Assembly: GCA_049724395.1 (NCBI GenBank)
Contig: JAUGWO010000136.1
Location: forward strand, 62,001 to 126,000
Direction of reading: 5' to 3'
Source of the DNA: Spongospora subterranea f. sp. subterranea
Taxonomy: Eukaryota > Endomyxa: Phytomyxea > Phytomyxea > Plasmodiophorida
DNA length: 64,000 nucleotides
Under the pieces are notes generated by a model, which worked only from the letters and a program-made list of their open reading frames with translations, did no database searches and had not been told where the DNA came from. The position numbers and the translations under genes were made by a program. This document shows, piece after piece, positions 1 through 11,705 of the stretch. The stretch's first letter is position 1; the number at the start of each line of letters is the position of its first letter.

Positions 1-450
1 TAAACGATAATCATTGAACGATATCACTTTTCAAACACACGCTGATAGGGAGTTCACACTTCACCATTTTATCGAACGGAATATTATCGCATTGATGAAT
101 AAAAATTGTGTATATTGATCTCAATCGAACAGATTTCGCGGCGATAAATGGTGTATTGTGATGGAACAGAGAACAGGATCTCCTTTGAAATCGATTAAGG
201 ATGATAGAACACAAGACCAGACTAGCGACAGTTGAACAAACAATAGACAATCGATAGGAACCGATCTGAAAACAAACAGGGATGAGACATCGATGTTGTT
301 GATGAAGCGCAGAGAAACAATGAGGTGACTTTCTGAAACTGAAATCAAACAAACAGCGAGTATATTGTGGAATACTGACTTGATGGATTCGGACGTTGAC
401 CATTGTTGAGGTGATATTCGACTGACATCAACATTTGGTAAATTCGGTAA
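1..450. other. No gene resolved at left edge
   Basis: Both strands hold open frames, the longest on the minus strand (11-403), but none shows a recognisable domain or convincing splice structure. It may contain 3' exons of the minus-strand gene that begins near 999. Confidence 0.3.
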
Positions 451-999
451 TCAACAGTCAACGCGAGGTTCAAATGAACCGATGCGACAAGTTTCCCTGT
501 CACGAACAGTCATTTTAATAAAGCAATTGATTGAATACATATCAATTGGGGATTGATGAAATTGAAAACGAATTGAGAAAGATATAACAAAATTATAATG
601 ATTATGTGCAAATGGAGATAGCGCATGGACAAACACAAACTTTCTATGATAAAACAATGTGATTTGCCAATAAAGGAGAATCCAGAGAGATATGAGATGA
701 TGCGCCTTACGAGCTGCAGTCTCCAGTTGTGGCACCACTTTCTTTAGTTCCAGTGGAATAGGGCGAAAAATCCATTCTGGAATATATGATAAGGGGGGAG
801 GGTGAATACGATAACGGGATGACCAACCACGAAATATTTTGGCCCTGATGTTCGGGCGGGGGTTCAGAATTGAATGCAATAATGGGTTGAACCAACCACG
901 AGTTTTACACCACTTGTTTGGGTCGTGAAGTCGTAATGGATACTCTATTGCAAAGCTTGTCACTAAACCGAAAAACAGGAACAACAAAGCGATTATCAC
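451..999 (-). CDS. Small secreted-type protein, paralogue 1 (partial model)
   Basis: Unrecognised. The frame opens at an ATG with a clear hydrophobic signal peptide (MIIALLFLFFGLVTSFA). A Pro-rich stretch follows, ending in a segment of the form PIPLELKKVVPQLE, then KAHHLISL. The same segment recurs in the neighbouring frame at 1498-1773 (PIPIALDEVAPQLE, then KANHLISL), so the two are diverged tandem copies. Downstream nucleotide similarity also persists (the ccctgtcacgaacagtca motif near 495 and its match near 1367), which suggests a second exon in both. Exon borders are uncertain. A secreted or surface role is inferred only from the signal peptide. Confidence 0.35.
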   Translation of the reverse strand: MIIALLFLFFGLVTSFAIEYPLRLHDPNKWCKTRGWFNPLLHSILNPRPNIRAKIFRGWSSRYRIHPPPLSYIPEWIFRPIPLELKKVVPQLETAARKAHHLISLWILLYWQITLFYHRKFVFVHALSPFAHNHYNFVISFSIRFQFHQSPIDMYSINCFIKMTVRDRETCRIGSFEPRVDC

Positions 1000-1113
1000 T
1001 TGTCAAAGTCTCCATGATTGGCGTCAACTCGAACATCATGAAAAGCATTTTTTGTTCGACAACGGCACGAACAGATGGAGGAACAATATTGGCGAACTCA
1101 ACTGAAACAGAAA

Positions 1114-1790
1114 TTAGAATGCACAAACGATATCCAGAGGAACAAGTTGATGACCTGCTTTCAAAGCGAAATCGTTCCTGAGACCGGAAAATTTGGGAGG
1201 GTCAAAAGAACCTGACCACAGTTGAGTAAAACGGCGAAAAATAATCAAACAGATTTTGTCGATGACCAGCTGACCATTGAGGTGCCAACAGGCCATGAAG
1301 AAAATTTTGCGAATGGTCAAGCGAACGAAGCCGGCAACCAATGGATGAACTGATTTCAAGATATCCCCTGACACGAACAGTCAGATCGCTCAAGCAATTT
1401 TCAAGATGGAAATAGATGGGCTGGATAGCGGTTGATCATGATGGAAAATGCAACAAATTCAAATTATTAACGATGAGGTTGGAAAAGCGAATGGAAATTA
1501 ATTGTTGAGTGAAGAAAACAGAAATGTGATTGGTCGATAAAGGAGATATGCTATGAGAGATATCAGATGATTGGCCTTACGAGCTACAGACTCAAGTTGT
1601 GGCGCCACCTCGTCCAGTGCAATTGGGATAGGACCAAGATCTGGAACATTGATTAGGAAGGGAGGTGAATATGATAATGGGATGGACCAACCACATATCA
1701 TGTCCTCAGAAATAATCGGGTCGGCCACTTCCAAAGGTATTTCCCGATGGTAATCAAGTGGTACTCCACACACTATTGGAAAATTGTGTC
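1114..1790 (-). CDS. Small secreted-type protein, paralogue 2 (partial model)
   Basis: Diverged copy of the gene at 451-999. The best conserved part lies at 1530-1700, where both protein and DNA match the neighbour (conserved PQLE and NHLISL words). The N-terminal exon with a signal peptide is not obvious here and may lie upstream in 1774-2110. The frame at 1114-1393 may be the second exon. Family unknown. The model is a region claim rather than an exact coding sequence. Confidence 0.28.
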
Positions 1791-2277
1791 ATTACAAGCA
1801 AAACTTGAAAACAATCAAGAAAGGATTCCACATTTTAGTCTGTTGGAGTACTTGGTGAAGGTTTTCATCAATATGTCGATTACGGCAAATGCTTTATCAC
1901 TTTCAGATTCAGGGAACATGGAAATAAAAATCCCTGAGATAGAATTTTACATTTACGATCATGATTGCAACAATTTCAATCACCGATATTTGCCACGAAA
2001 TTCGACGGAATACCGGGTAGTAATGGGGCTACGAAAGGACGGTCAATTCAGTCAAAGAGCGGAATGGGGCACTAATCAGAAAATTCAAACGTTGCAAAGG
2101 CACTAACCCGTCGAGTGTGTCAGATAAAGACAATTGGTCCCCGATCACCATTTGAGGAGAAAAAATGGGAATGAAGATGAACGATGCCTCATACAAATCT
2201 TACAAAGATGTTGTTATCGAGACCGAACAGTATTGTGCAATCATCGAACAGTCGACAGAAATGAAATATGGCGTGAA

Positions 2278-2810
2278 CTAATGACCTTTTCCGTCTTCCG
2301 CATCTTCTGATTGTTGAGATATACGAGGAAGATACTTGAGCATATGAAACGCATTATCCATATCCTGACACATGAATGTGAACAGGAGTGTCAACCTTTC
2401 AGCTTCAGACTCATCATGTTCAGATTGCGCTGTCGCCAGAAGTAAATTAAGCTCCGAAAACGTGAACCGGCGACAGAAAGTGAATCGAAGAGTAATAAGG
2501 ATGAACCAGTTTCAACAGCGAAGAAAAATTCAGGAACTCATTTTAATTATCAAATCGTGATTGAATTATACAGAGATGTTCCCATACCTGGTTGAGATGA
2601 CACTTTTGGCAACACATTGACTGCGTCAAAATGAATACGAGGATCATCTGAACCGTTGATGAGGGAAGAGTTTTGAACATATATTGGGATGGACTTACAT
2701 TTAGAGATGAGAAAGAAGTCTTTCGGGATACCTAATTGATAATCGGCAAAAGAAACAACACCGAGAGCGGCGGCTGATAAAATCAACCATATCCGCATAC
2801 TATACGGCAT
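2278..2810 (-). CDS. Secreted hypothetical protein, multi-exon
   Basis: Start at 2810 gives MPYSMRIW followed by a hydrophobic signal peptide ending near SFADY. Exon 1 (2810-2699) ends at a GTAAG donor. A 51-bp intron leads to exon 2 (2647-2588), which keeps frame (HFDAVNVLPKVSSQPG). A second 51-bp intron (GTATGG...GAG) leads to a third exon (EFFFAVETGSSLLLFDSL). The final exon is acidic and ends at TAG 2278-2280. The last junction (about 2450) uses an unusual GTTCAC donor and is the weakest part. I do not recognise the family. It is about 130 residues and probably exported. It lies in a run of similar minus-strand signal-peptide genes. Confidence 0.5.
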
Positions 2811-3607
2811 CTGAGTCCTGTCGCAATCCGGGTATGGCGAAAACCTCATCGACTACCAGTCAGATATGTTACAGGTTTGGACGAGTGCGAGTGTGCGAGT
2901 CAAACTTTTATGTCCGCCGGTACTGTAGTCTGTGTGACTTGGACCAGAGACTTCGGATATGGGGTACGGAGTGATAGAGAATTGATACTCTACAAAATTG
3001 ATAGATGATCGAAAATTGCCCAGGACCCTGTTCAATCCATGGTTTGGCGATAGTCTTCCCCTATCCTATGGATCTCATGGCCGATCAGGCTCATCAAGAA
3101 TAGTTGAGAGAGGCGATAAGATCATACGAATTCCTATTCCAGGCAATGTTTAGGGGGTAGCTGTAAAATGACCTGACAATACTGTCAGGTCATAAATATA
3201 CATGAGCTGGCTATCCAATAGCTATAATTAATTCGCTCATATTTAGAAATGTCAATTCAGAGATAGGAATTGGATCGTTGACAAAACATTCAAACAAGAT
3301 CATAACTGGTATTGGCGCGTAGACACAAACCGTTGACAACTGATAGACGTCCAACATCGTGTGAAACTTCAACCTTGTCTTTAACACCATCGACCTTATC
3401 ATAACCAGTGACAGTTGTTCAAACCCAAGTCAATATCAATCTTGGCAAACCCTTCAGATACGGTAAACATCCCCCGACCTCCTGTAAGTTTCCATCGATC
3501 CTGACATACTAGCTGGGTTAACCAATGAACGGGAGGTGTCACCCCTTGGTATTAGAGCGAGGTCTTTTCAATACACGGTAATCGTCAACTGTGGTCAACT
3601 AGTGGAA

Positions 3608-3850
3608 TTATTTGAAAGGAATCGAGTTAAAATGGGGGACGATCATGCCAAACACGTTGTCGTTGCACTTGATTCCCAGAGAGAGAGAGAGGAACGACAC
3701 CGACATGGAGAAGGTTGTCAGTGGTCGCCAACGAGGGAGGGTGACACCTTGGATAGCGCCATCGATAGCGATATCAGGATTAAGAGGGAGCGAGACAGGT
3801 AAACAAGAGAGGGAGGATATGGTGAACATGACGACCATTAAGAACCACAT
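3608..3850 (-). CDS. Signal-peptide ORF, first exon of unknown secreted protein
   Basis: ATG at 3850 gives MWFLMVVMFTISSLSCLP, a typical cleavable signal peptide, then a Pro/Leu-rich segment. Later exons are likely in 3180-3480 on the same strand, where frames such as GFAKIDIDLGL and KVDGVKDKVEVSHDVG look coding, but no consistent splice path was found. Function unknown. Confidence 0.35.
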   Translation of the reverse strand: MWFLMVVMFTISSLSCLPVSLPLNPDIAIDGAIQGVTLPRWRPLTTFSMSVSFLSLSLGIKCNDNVFGMIVPHFNSIPFK

Positions 3851-4015
3851 CCTTTTTGACACATCTCATATTGACAATAAACCGATTAACTGATTACGTC
3901 AGACGGGTCAAGGTCCAATCGTTGACCGGGGTAAAAGTCATTGGCAATGATCAACCCAATCACGGCTGATTGTCTGGGCCAGGGTTGGTCAGTTCACACC
4001 CCGATTGCAGTTGAC

Positions 4016-4270
4016 CTAGACCCTCCTTGTCATTACCCTTGAACCTATCGCGTCCTGACGACTTACACTCCCTGATAGGTCATGTTCATCTCCAACATCA
4101 CTATCACCATCAGTCGTTCTCAACCTCAATCGCACCGTTAACCGTTTATTAGGGGACATGGCCTTATCATCATCATCAATACTGTTCTTAGGTTTACCAT
4201 CTAGACCATAACCAAGAACAGTATCGGTTGGCTCATTCATAATAGAGACCAGCAACAGCGCGATCATCAT
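4016..4270 (-). CDS. Signal-peptide ORF, hydrophilic unknown protein
   Basis: ATG at 4270 starts MMIALLLVSIMNEPTDTVLG, a short hydrophobic leader, then an Asp/Arg-rich tail without domains. A possible GTAATG donor occurs just before the stop, so the frame may be only a first exon. It belongs to the same minus-strand cluster as the genes at 2278 and 3608. Confidence 0.33.
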   Translation of the reverse strand: MMIALLLVSIMNEPTDTVLGYGLDGKPKNSIDDDDKAMSPNKRLTVRLRLRTTDGDSDVGDEHDLSGSVSRQDAIGSRVMTRRV

Positions 4271-4679
4271 TGGAATTAATGGAGAACCATAGAGGAGATC
4301 TGTTCGACCCGGTACTGGGTTCTAACTTCGTCGTCATTGCACTCCCCTCGAACCTCCGTCAATTCTATTGTGAATCTGTATTGAACAATATCCACGAATT
4401 CATATTTTGTTTTAAACTCAAGGACAACCTAAAATCATAATTTCCTCGATTTGCTAATCGATCATTATTTCGGGTGGGTGAGACCGGTGAAGTGGCGTTA
4501 AAGGACTATAGAAACAGGGGGAATGAGATTTATAATGATCGGTGTCAACAACGTGGTCCCTCGCAATCCACACAATCATAAATGGAATGCGATATAGAAA
4601 GCGATAACAGGCGCGTGTCTCTATATATTGGTTCAGTATCACTAAAAACCAATCAGCGACACCATATTGGAAATCAGCG

Positions 4680-4976
4680 ATGAAAAATCCAGAGGAGTCG
4701 AGATGCATTACGGTCAGCATGTTTTGTGTGATCGCCACAATAACAGGATTAGGTTGTGTATTCGCCATCATCGTCGCCGTCTACAAAACCCCTGATATTG
4801 GTCTGATCGTCCTGGCCAGCGTCCTATTGGTGATCAACATATCGACACTATGGATTAAGGCGTGGAAATGGCGATTCATCACGTTCGCCCTGGATTGGTT
4901 CAGTTTATGCATGTTCGCCTACTACCTATATCGACCTGAACCTGATGGGGCCAGCAAGATATATTCACTGTTTTAA
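4680..4976 (+). CDS. Small membrane protein, three hydrophobic segments
   Basis: A 98-residue frame from ATG to TAA. Three hydrophobic segments are visible, at about residues 13-33, 42-60 and 66-83, separated by short charged turns (KTPD, KAWKWR). No family is recognised. An upstream exon cannot be excluded. It ends 40 bp before the convergent 3' end of the mL46 gene, so the two are tail to tail. Confidence 0.45.
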   Translation: MKNPEESRCITVSMFCVIATITGLGCVFAIIVAVYKTPDIGLIVLASVLLVINISTLWIKAWKWRFITFALDWFSLCMFAYYLYRPEPDGASKIYSLF

Positions 4977-5017
4977 TAATATACTACAGATACAGGATTG
5001 GTTATGAATGGAACACA

Positions 5018-5864
5018 TCACATCGCTATTAATTGCTGTATGATATTGGCCACCTTTGGCTCCACATAATCGCTGGCTTCTTCTTTTGTCACCCATAGAT
5101 AATCACAACCCGATACAGTTCCACCGACGTAGAGACTTCGCAAAAAGAACACCTGAAAAACACAAAAACAACGCATCAACAAAGTAATGAAAGTGTAAGA
5201 TGAGATCCATCGTACTTTGGACGGCGACAAGTCGGATTTCGCCTCAATCTCTAGATGTGCTAAAGGCGCCTGGCCAGTAAAGGACGCCTCAACATCTGTC
5301 ACACACTCTGAAAGAGCTCTTTCAGCTGTTTGCCTAATGGTTTCCGATTCGTCAGTCCACATTGATTGTGGCAGATCCCATTTCCCATTAATGTTCTTGA
5401 TGATCAGCAATAATGACCGATCCAGCTTCCTGTTCACCGATGTTCGCACATCGTTCACATCATCCTTTTGTGAGCCACAATCAGCCCAATATATATTGAA
5501 TTTTATCAATGACCCAAACCTCAGTTATACGAGGTGCCGGCGTGAAGGTTTTCTTCAGTTTAACCATATCGGGTTCCGCCATTCTATCATCCAATCGTTT
5601 CTTGAGGAACGTCGGAATAGGTTTAGTGAACCTACGTTTGGTTTCAGCATATCGATCGTGTGTCTTATGTATATTGGTGAATTACCTCTGGTTCAATGAC
5701 GCTTGCATATCCTCAAATTCGGCTTCCCACGGCTCGGGATCCGGTATAATCACAGGCAGTCTTTCAACAATAGTCGACACCAATATTCGACATGTATTCG
5801 AGGATGATGAAAATGCCAATCGACCGCCAGTCGAACGCCAAAATTGTCGACTGATCATGGCCAT
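5018..5864 (-). CDS. MRPL46: Mitochondrial large ribosomal subunit protein mL46
   Basis: Four exons (5864-5686, 5631-5520, 5464-5216, 5152-5018) are joined by GT-AG introns of 54, 55 and 63 bp, all frame-preserving. The product, about 190 residues, begins MAMISRQFWRSTGGRLAF, an Arg/Ser-rich mitochondrial presequence. The PWEAEFEDMQASLNQR motif follows, then a Lys-rich linker. The Nudix-like domain comes next: LDRSLLLIIKNINGKWDLPQ, the TAERALSE helix, and a C-terminal YLWVTKEEASDYVEPK. These are hallmarks of mL46, whose Nudix fold is structural rather than catalytic. It acts in the mitoribosome. Call is firm; the start is the only in-frame ATG preceding the presequence. Confidence 0.88.
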
Positions 5865-6543
5865 GAGCCAGTTATCACTGATCTTAATGTTTCAGGTGCC
5901 CGTTAATGTTAACAGGATCAGGGTAACGAGATCACAACTCACGTCAAGTGACGGCCTTTTCACTGTCAGCAGTGCGACCTGTAGTGTATGTTGTGGTGAC
6001 AGTCGGGACATGACGCCATATTGCGTTGCTCGATGGGAACGGCGCCACATTCTCTTGCAGGGTCTTATTGATGAACATGATGGCGACCGACAAAGATGGC
6101 GGCCAATAACTCTTTTGAAAACGGAGATCTAACGCGACGTCTTTACCCGCGTGCTGTAATCATAATTTTTCCGTTCATGATCCTGCTAATGTGTTTGCGT
6201 CACCGAGTCGCTCGTATTGGTTGAGATGTGTTGCATCATGAGGCGTGACGCAACCGCATTGGGCCAGGCGAGTTGACGATATGTCTTGTATGGCATTGGC
6301 ACGGCGGGCGGTTTCGCATCTCAAAAAACATTCCTGATACGTCGCAGGGGCCGGTTCTCGGATCAGCGACAGTCGAACAACGTGGGTCGTCCAGGCGATC
6401 GAGCCGCCAGAGATCGCCGATTTGATACCGCATAATCACCGCGTTATAGTGAATCCCTGGAATAATTGATAAAAACAAATATAAGGGGGTCAACCCGTAT
6501 ATTGCCCAACGCGATGTAATATTGTCAATGCCACAACTGCACA
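5865..6543. other. Gap between mL46 and ABCG 3' end
   Basis: Open frames on both strands (for example 6236-6544 minus) lack domains or splice logic. It probably contains the mL46 promoter and the ABC transporter 3' flank. No RNA gene or repeat seen. Confidence 0.3.
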
Positions 6544-9500
6544 TTATTTCTGTTTATTCTTGTTTAAGCAGACGAGCAATACATAGCCGATAGCGCGATA
6601 ACATATTCCCAATATCATCATTACAATCACATCCTTAGCGAACTGGTCTTGTTTGTACCTGAGATGGCGCCACAGACCCGATCAACAACAGGCTATATTG
6701 ATATGATTGAGTCATTGAACCCCACCCATTGACATTATTCGACAGATCGTATATTGATTTATACGGCTGGGACGAGAGTCCATCTGTTCCAACAATCAGA
6801 TCGTGTTCAAGATGATTCCCCGTTATTGATTGACATACAATGGGCATCAGCCGCCCATCTATTAGGGCCGATATTGAATAGCCATTCAATACCATAGGAT
6901 CTCGCTTGAGGTAATGTGATACCGAAACCACAATTAACGGCCATGAACAGCGATAACAGGACCGCTAGTAAACCGGCCGTCTGGCGTTTAACGATCATCG
7001 ACACGATGACCGAGATCCCATAGACACAGAAGAATTGGAGATAGATGATGAGGAAGAAGGGGAATATGGAATATGGAGGATGGCCGATAAACAGGTAAAC
7101 ACCAGCGAAATGGGCTGACGATAATCCAATACGATAGATGACGCTCATGGTCTTCGCCTGAACAGTATCGACAGATCAGCGATTGATGGAAGAGGATTAC
7201 AGGTTGGACCAGATAATAGGCGATCGTGTTATGACCAGATCCCGCTTCCCTCCAATAGATCGCCTTCTCTTCCGCGAATACGGCGACACCCGGTGGAGCA
7301 GCGGCCAACGCGATCGACATTCCGATCAACATTCCATCTGGATCATTGGAGTTATTGAACATTGGGAACAGGTCGAGACCGGTTCCATACACAATCCCAG
7401 GAACCAATATGTTGGCGCTTTTGACAGTAAACTATAGGGCTCGATCAACATTCCACTGAAGGTCTCCTCGTAATCGGCGACCGATACGCCCATGATGAGA
7501 CCGGCGAAAGCGGCACAGAACGTCTCAACCCATAAACTGTTGCTATCTCGTGATTGCTGGCGCAGTGACCGATTATGGCAATGCCAGAACTGAGCTAGGA
7601 ATGTGCCACCTCGTCCACCAACCACCGTTTTCTTCCATTGTCTGAATCGCTTCTAGATCAGGCGGTTTCTCTTCCTCTGCGATCCCGTTCGCTTGTTCGA
7701 ACTTGCTCACCAGTTCCGATGCGGTTAGACACGATTGCCCATTGACCCGTTGACCTCGTCCAGCCAATATATCCATGAAAATATCGGCCGGATTCGCCTC
7801 CATATTGAACTCATAACCCAGCGCCTCAAAATACGACCGCGCCGCATTCGCTGGACCGAAATAAGCTGTTCGCCCTCCCGGGACCAGCAGAATCACGTCG
7901 TCAAATTTGGAGAATATCTCAACACGTGGCTGATGAATAACGGCCACGATCGTTAATCCAATACGGGATATCGATCTGAGGATTTCGGCAACGTCCAACG
8001 CCGATGTGGAGTCCAAACCCGATGTTGGCTCGTCCAAAAACAAGGCGATCGGAACGGCGGCTAACTCCATTCCGATATTGACCCGTTTTCGTTGACCACC
8101 GGATATTCCTCGTGTCATTTCATCGCCAATGATCGAATCGGATATGTTCTGAAGTCTGTTTTGGGGGAAAGCGCGGTCAGAATTGGGGCGTGTCGGTCGT
8201 TATCCAGATATTGCTGTGCCCGACCCGAGTGACTTCAGTATTCCATCAACATGAGATTCGATGGATTCGGTCGTCCATGAGCTGGGAAGGCGCATCCGAG
8301 CTGAATGTTGTATCACCTCTTGTACGGTTAGATCACGATGCATCACATCTTCCTGTATTGCCACAACACGATCCCAATCAATCACAATATTCCCTCAACA
8401 GCCAATCAAACGACGTACCTGAGGGACATAACCGATAATCCGTTTGAAATCTCTCATATTGGATGTGACGCCATTGATTTTCACATCACCTCCCGTATGA
8501 GCTAATTTCCCCATCAACACGTTCATGAACGTCGTCTCTGTAATCGAACCACAATCAGCCTCGACCCTGTTTTCCAACACGAGTTCAAGTGCCAATCGGT
8601 GAACCTACTTCCAGCACCAGATGGGCCCATTACAGCCGTCATTCGTTTAGGGATAATCCTCCCGGTCACCCCCATCAATATCGTCTCCCCTGTCGCCAGA
8701 TGATACGACAGATTATCGAACTGGAACTCCATCTGCAGATTGCGTCGTCCATTGAATCCGCGTTCGAATGCCTCAACGAGCTTCAACGTGGAGTTTGTTC
8801 CAGTTCCTTGTTCTGTCGTTCCAGTCCCTTGTTCTGTCGTTCCAGTTCCTGATTGTGTTGTTCCAGGTCCTAATTCTGTTGTTCCAGGTCCTAATTCTGT
8901 TGTTCCAGGTCCTAATTCTGTTGTTCCAGGTCCTGGTTCTCTCGTTTTGCTGCTAACTCTGATATCAACCTCCTTCATTGACAATATGGCATTTGTGGGA
9001 GAATTGTCCCGTTGAGTAATGGGATCATGGAGACCTTTAAGGCCGTTTGGTCTGGTTTTGTGATAGTAGCGGTTAACGGCCCTGGATAATATGAGCAGCA
9101 ATAGGAACAGGTCGATGATGATGGCGAGTAATAAAAGCCCATAATGCTGTTGAGTGACCGATCCCAAAGGACAATACGACATGAACTCGCATTGGACTGG
9201 AACTGATGTGCCAGATACACAATAATGGCCATCTGGACTATAAAACACGATCAGGGACCCGTACACAATAACACGATGAACGGGGGGATATAATCACCAG
9301 GGATAGATAGCCGATGGATTAGGGCAATAGAATCCAGGAAGACAGGGAACGGGCTCATATCGCCCTTGAGGCTATCATCATTCACCGATTAGAATGGAGA
9401 TGATCGAGGGAGAGGCGATCACTAACAAGACAGGTTCTCATGGCGGCGATCCGCCTGATAAAACAATTAGGATCGGGGGGACAGACCACCATTCGGGAAT

Positions 9501-10090
9501 AGGAGAGATTCGGGTGGATAAATGGGCAATAGAAACCGGTGGAACACTGATTGAGCTGATCCGGACCGATCAACGGCAAACCAGATGAGCTGTTGGGTGA
9601 GATAAAACACCCATATCCAATGGCGTTAGTCTTTATCGCTGGCAGAATATCGGGGAGAATATAATCATGACCTCGGTGAGGAGGGTTCGCACCGAATATC
9701 GACAGGGGATTAACGGGTTCTGCTCGCAATTCTTCATCGTCGCCCATTACGGTCAGGTCGCGATGACCCAGTTCCAGATGAAGATCAGTTATATTAGAAC
9801 TTGAGACAGTACCTGATTAATGATCGGATCAACACATTTATTGAGTGAATAACTGACCACGGAACTCAACAGATATCATCTGGATCATCATCAGGATATC
9901 GCCAGGATCGTGATGGCGATGACCATGATGAAACAGCTATGAGCAGGGGAGGCGGGGAAGAAGAATGTGTGGGACAAATCAGAGATATCCCTCAACAAAT
10001 CGGCAATGATAACGATTGAACCACCAAAACCCACCAGAACATGATAATGGTGAAGGTTCCAAAGACCTGATTGGATATCGCTAACCACAT
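6544..10090 (-). CDS. ABCG-family half transporter with Cys-rich N-terminus (ABCG24/28-like)
   Basis: About ten exons with introns of roughly 43-75 bp. In order: a hydrophobic start near 10090; a Cys-rich extracellular region with repeated YCP words (CPPDPNCF, CLPGFYCPNPS, EFMSYCPLG); one membrane helix near 9130; a linker with seven heptapeptide repeats; the nucleotide-binding domain; the ABC2 membrane domain. In the NBD the Walker A (GPSGAGKTT) is split by an intron near 8600. The signature SGGQRKRVNIGMEL, Walker B (ALFLDEPTSGLDS) and H-loop (VIHQPR) are intact. The ABC2 part contains IYWREAGSG and ends with a last helix and LNKNKQK. This architecture matches plant/protist ABCG24/28 half transporters, which dimerise to export lipidic substrates. 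Substrate unknown. Start exon (9820-10090) is the least certain piece. Confidence 0.85.
8797..8940 (-). repeat. In-frame 21-bp coding minisatellite in ABC transporter
   Basis: Seven near-perfect 21-bp units (core gttccaggtcctaattctgtt on the plus strand) encode the heptapeptide GPGTTEL and variants (GTGTTEQ). The array sits in the cytosolic linker between the N-terminal helix and the nucleotide-binding domain, and keeps frame. Confidence 0.9.
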
Positions 10091-10241
10091 TTGTGCTTTG
10101 TTTTATTGACTGCTTAGGCCTCTCTAGACGACCGCCATGTTCAGTCTCTAATCATCACTTTATCGTCAACCACGTTATGTTCCTTTCAATACGATTTGAG
10201 TTGAACGAAAAAAAATCGACTCGTCTTGATCTGCGTAAATC

Positions 10242-11375
10242 ATGTTGATTACTGGAACAACCGCCTTATTAGGTTGAATCCTCTTCATGTGATCAACACA
10301 TCGTTAGGAGGGATGTCCCTTGACAGGTCATCCTTATGGTCTAAGGTTCGTGACACAATTAACACATCACTATATAAATGGAATTCGATATCAGGCGACA
10401 ATTGTTTAACGATGCCGTATTAAGCAGTAAGATATTGATCGGTTTCGTGATCAGTTTATTCTGAGATATGGGTCATGTACCACCATCATATTCGGGCGAA
10501 GATATTGATCCTCAAAGGTGGTTGGTCCAACACCCCGATAATATCTATCTGGCAAACTGCTCCCCCGACTATTTGATTGCCCATTAGACCATGATCACCA
10601 CCTGATTATGGTGAACACCTTATCAGGACATATTCATGGTCATTAATATTCGTCAAACCCCAAATGGATAATATCAATCAGCGTAAGGAGTCGGTTTGAA
10701 CGAACCTGAACGATATCGACTGAATTGAGAATCGTTGTAGTGTTCTTGATAATCGGATCGATATTCATTTTGATGGTATTGGGGGCGGTATTTCAGCTCA
10801 GGCCAAGGAACTATATGGATATTGATGAGGCAAGTGTGATTAGAGCAAGGAAAAGGCGATCGGAAAGGAAAAGGGAAGCGCTAGAGATACAGGCTTATGA
10901 GCTAGCGATGCAGCTGGCTGAAACTAGAGAGGCGATTGAGGATGAACGCAGGAGAACGGAGATCAATGAGGAGACGAGACGGGAGATGAGGAGGAAGAGG
11001 AAGGGGAGGAGAAAGATGGGGAGATTGAGGCGATGGATGAAGGGGGATGGCGATCATCATCATCGACATGTGTCTGTGGAGATGGGTTCGGATCTTGGAA
11101 TGGAATTGGACCGGAACAGTGTTCAGATCGCCATTGATACCGCTAGACGGGATCAGGATGGAGATGATGATGATGATGATGGGTATTCCACATCAATTAC
11201 CGATAGATCAACCACAACTCAAGCGTCGTGTTCTTCATTAAAGGGAGAAGGTGAAGGGAGAACAGGATCACATCTGAACGATAAGGAGAAGCCCTCAACA
11301 ATATATCCAGGGAAAACCAAAAACATTATCATTCCATATCTAGATCTACAGAATGTCATAAGACCGATATCATAA
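10242..11375 (+). CDS. Single-pass membrane protein with basic coiled coil
   Basis: The long last exon (from about 10725) encodes a membrane helix (VVVFLIIGSIFILMVLGAVF). A strongly basic helical segment with heptad spacing follows (about 80 residues), then an acidic poly-Asp stretch and a Ser/Thr-rich tail ending at 11375. The frame begins without ATG, so upstream exons are needed. Candidates are 10242-10300, a segment reading RQLFNDAVLSSKILIGF near 10405, and GHVPPSYSGEDIDPQRW near 10470. The N-terminal part would be extracellular or luminal. No family recognised. The divergent ABC transporter starts about 150 bp upstream. Confidence 0.45.
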
Positions 11376-11705
11376 TTTTATTATAAATCTAACACCATAA
11401 CTATATTTCTATGATTAAGATGACGATTACAATTAAATTAAGTAAACACTGATGATACAACTGCTGAAGGGAAACTACAATCAGGTATCACAAATCATCA
11501 AATCGATAGTAAATCGTGAACTACTTCAAGATGATGACAGTGATTCCTGATCAAAAAATTAATCGAGTAGTCCGATAAGGAATATGGAGATGATGTTGGT
11601 CAAACCCAAATACCCGATTAGGTGAATAAGGATGAAAAGGGGCACGCGATCGCTGCTTTGTATGGCCCAGTATGAACTAGACCAACCCCATCGCTAGTCA
11701 ATTGA
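11376..11705. other. Intergenic, upstream of kinesin
   Basis: AT-rich spacer with no convincing frame. It should hold the terminator of the membrane protein gene and the kinesin promoter. Confidence 0.4.

Noticed and set aside
5217-6132. Long plus-strand frames
   Set aside because: Antisense to mL46 exons and its upstream region, without recognisable content.
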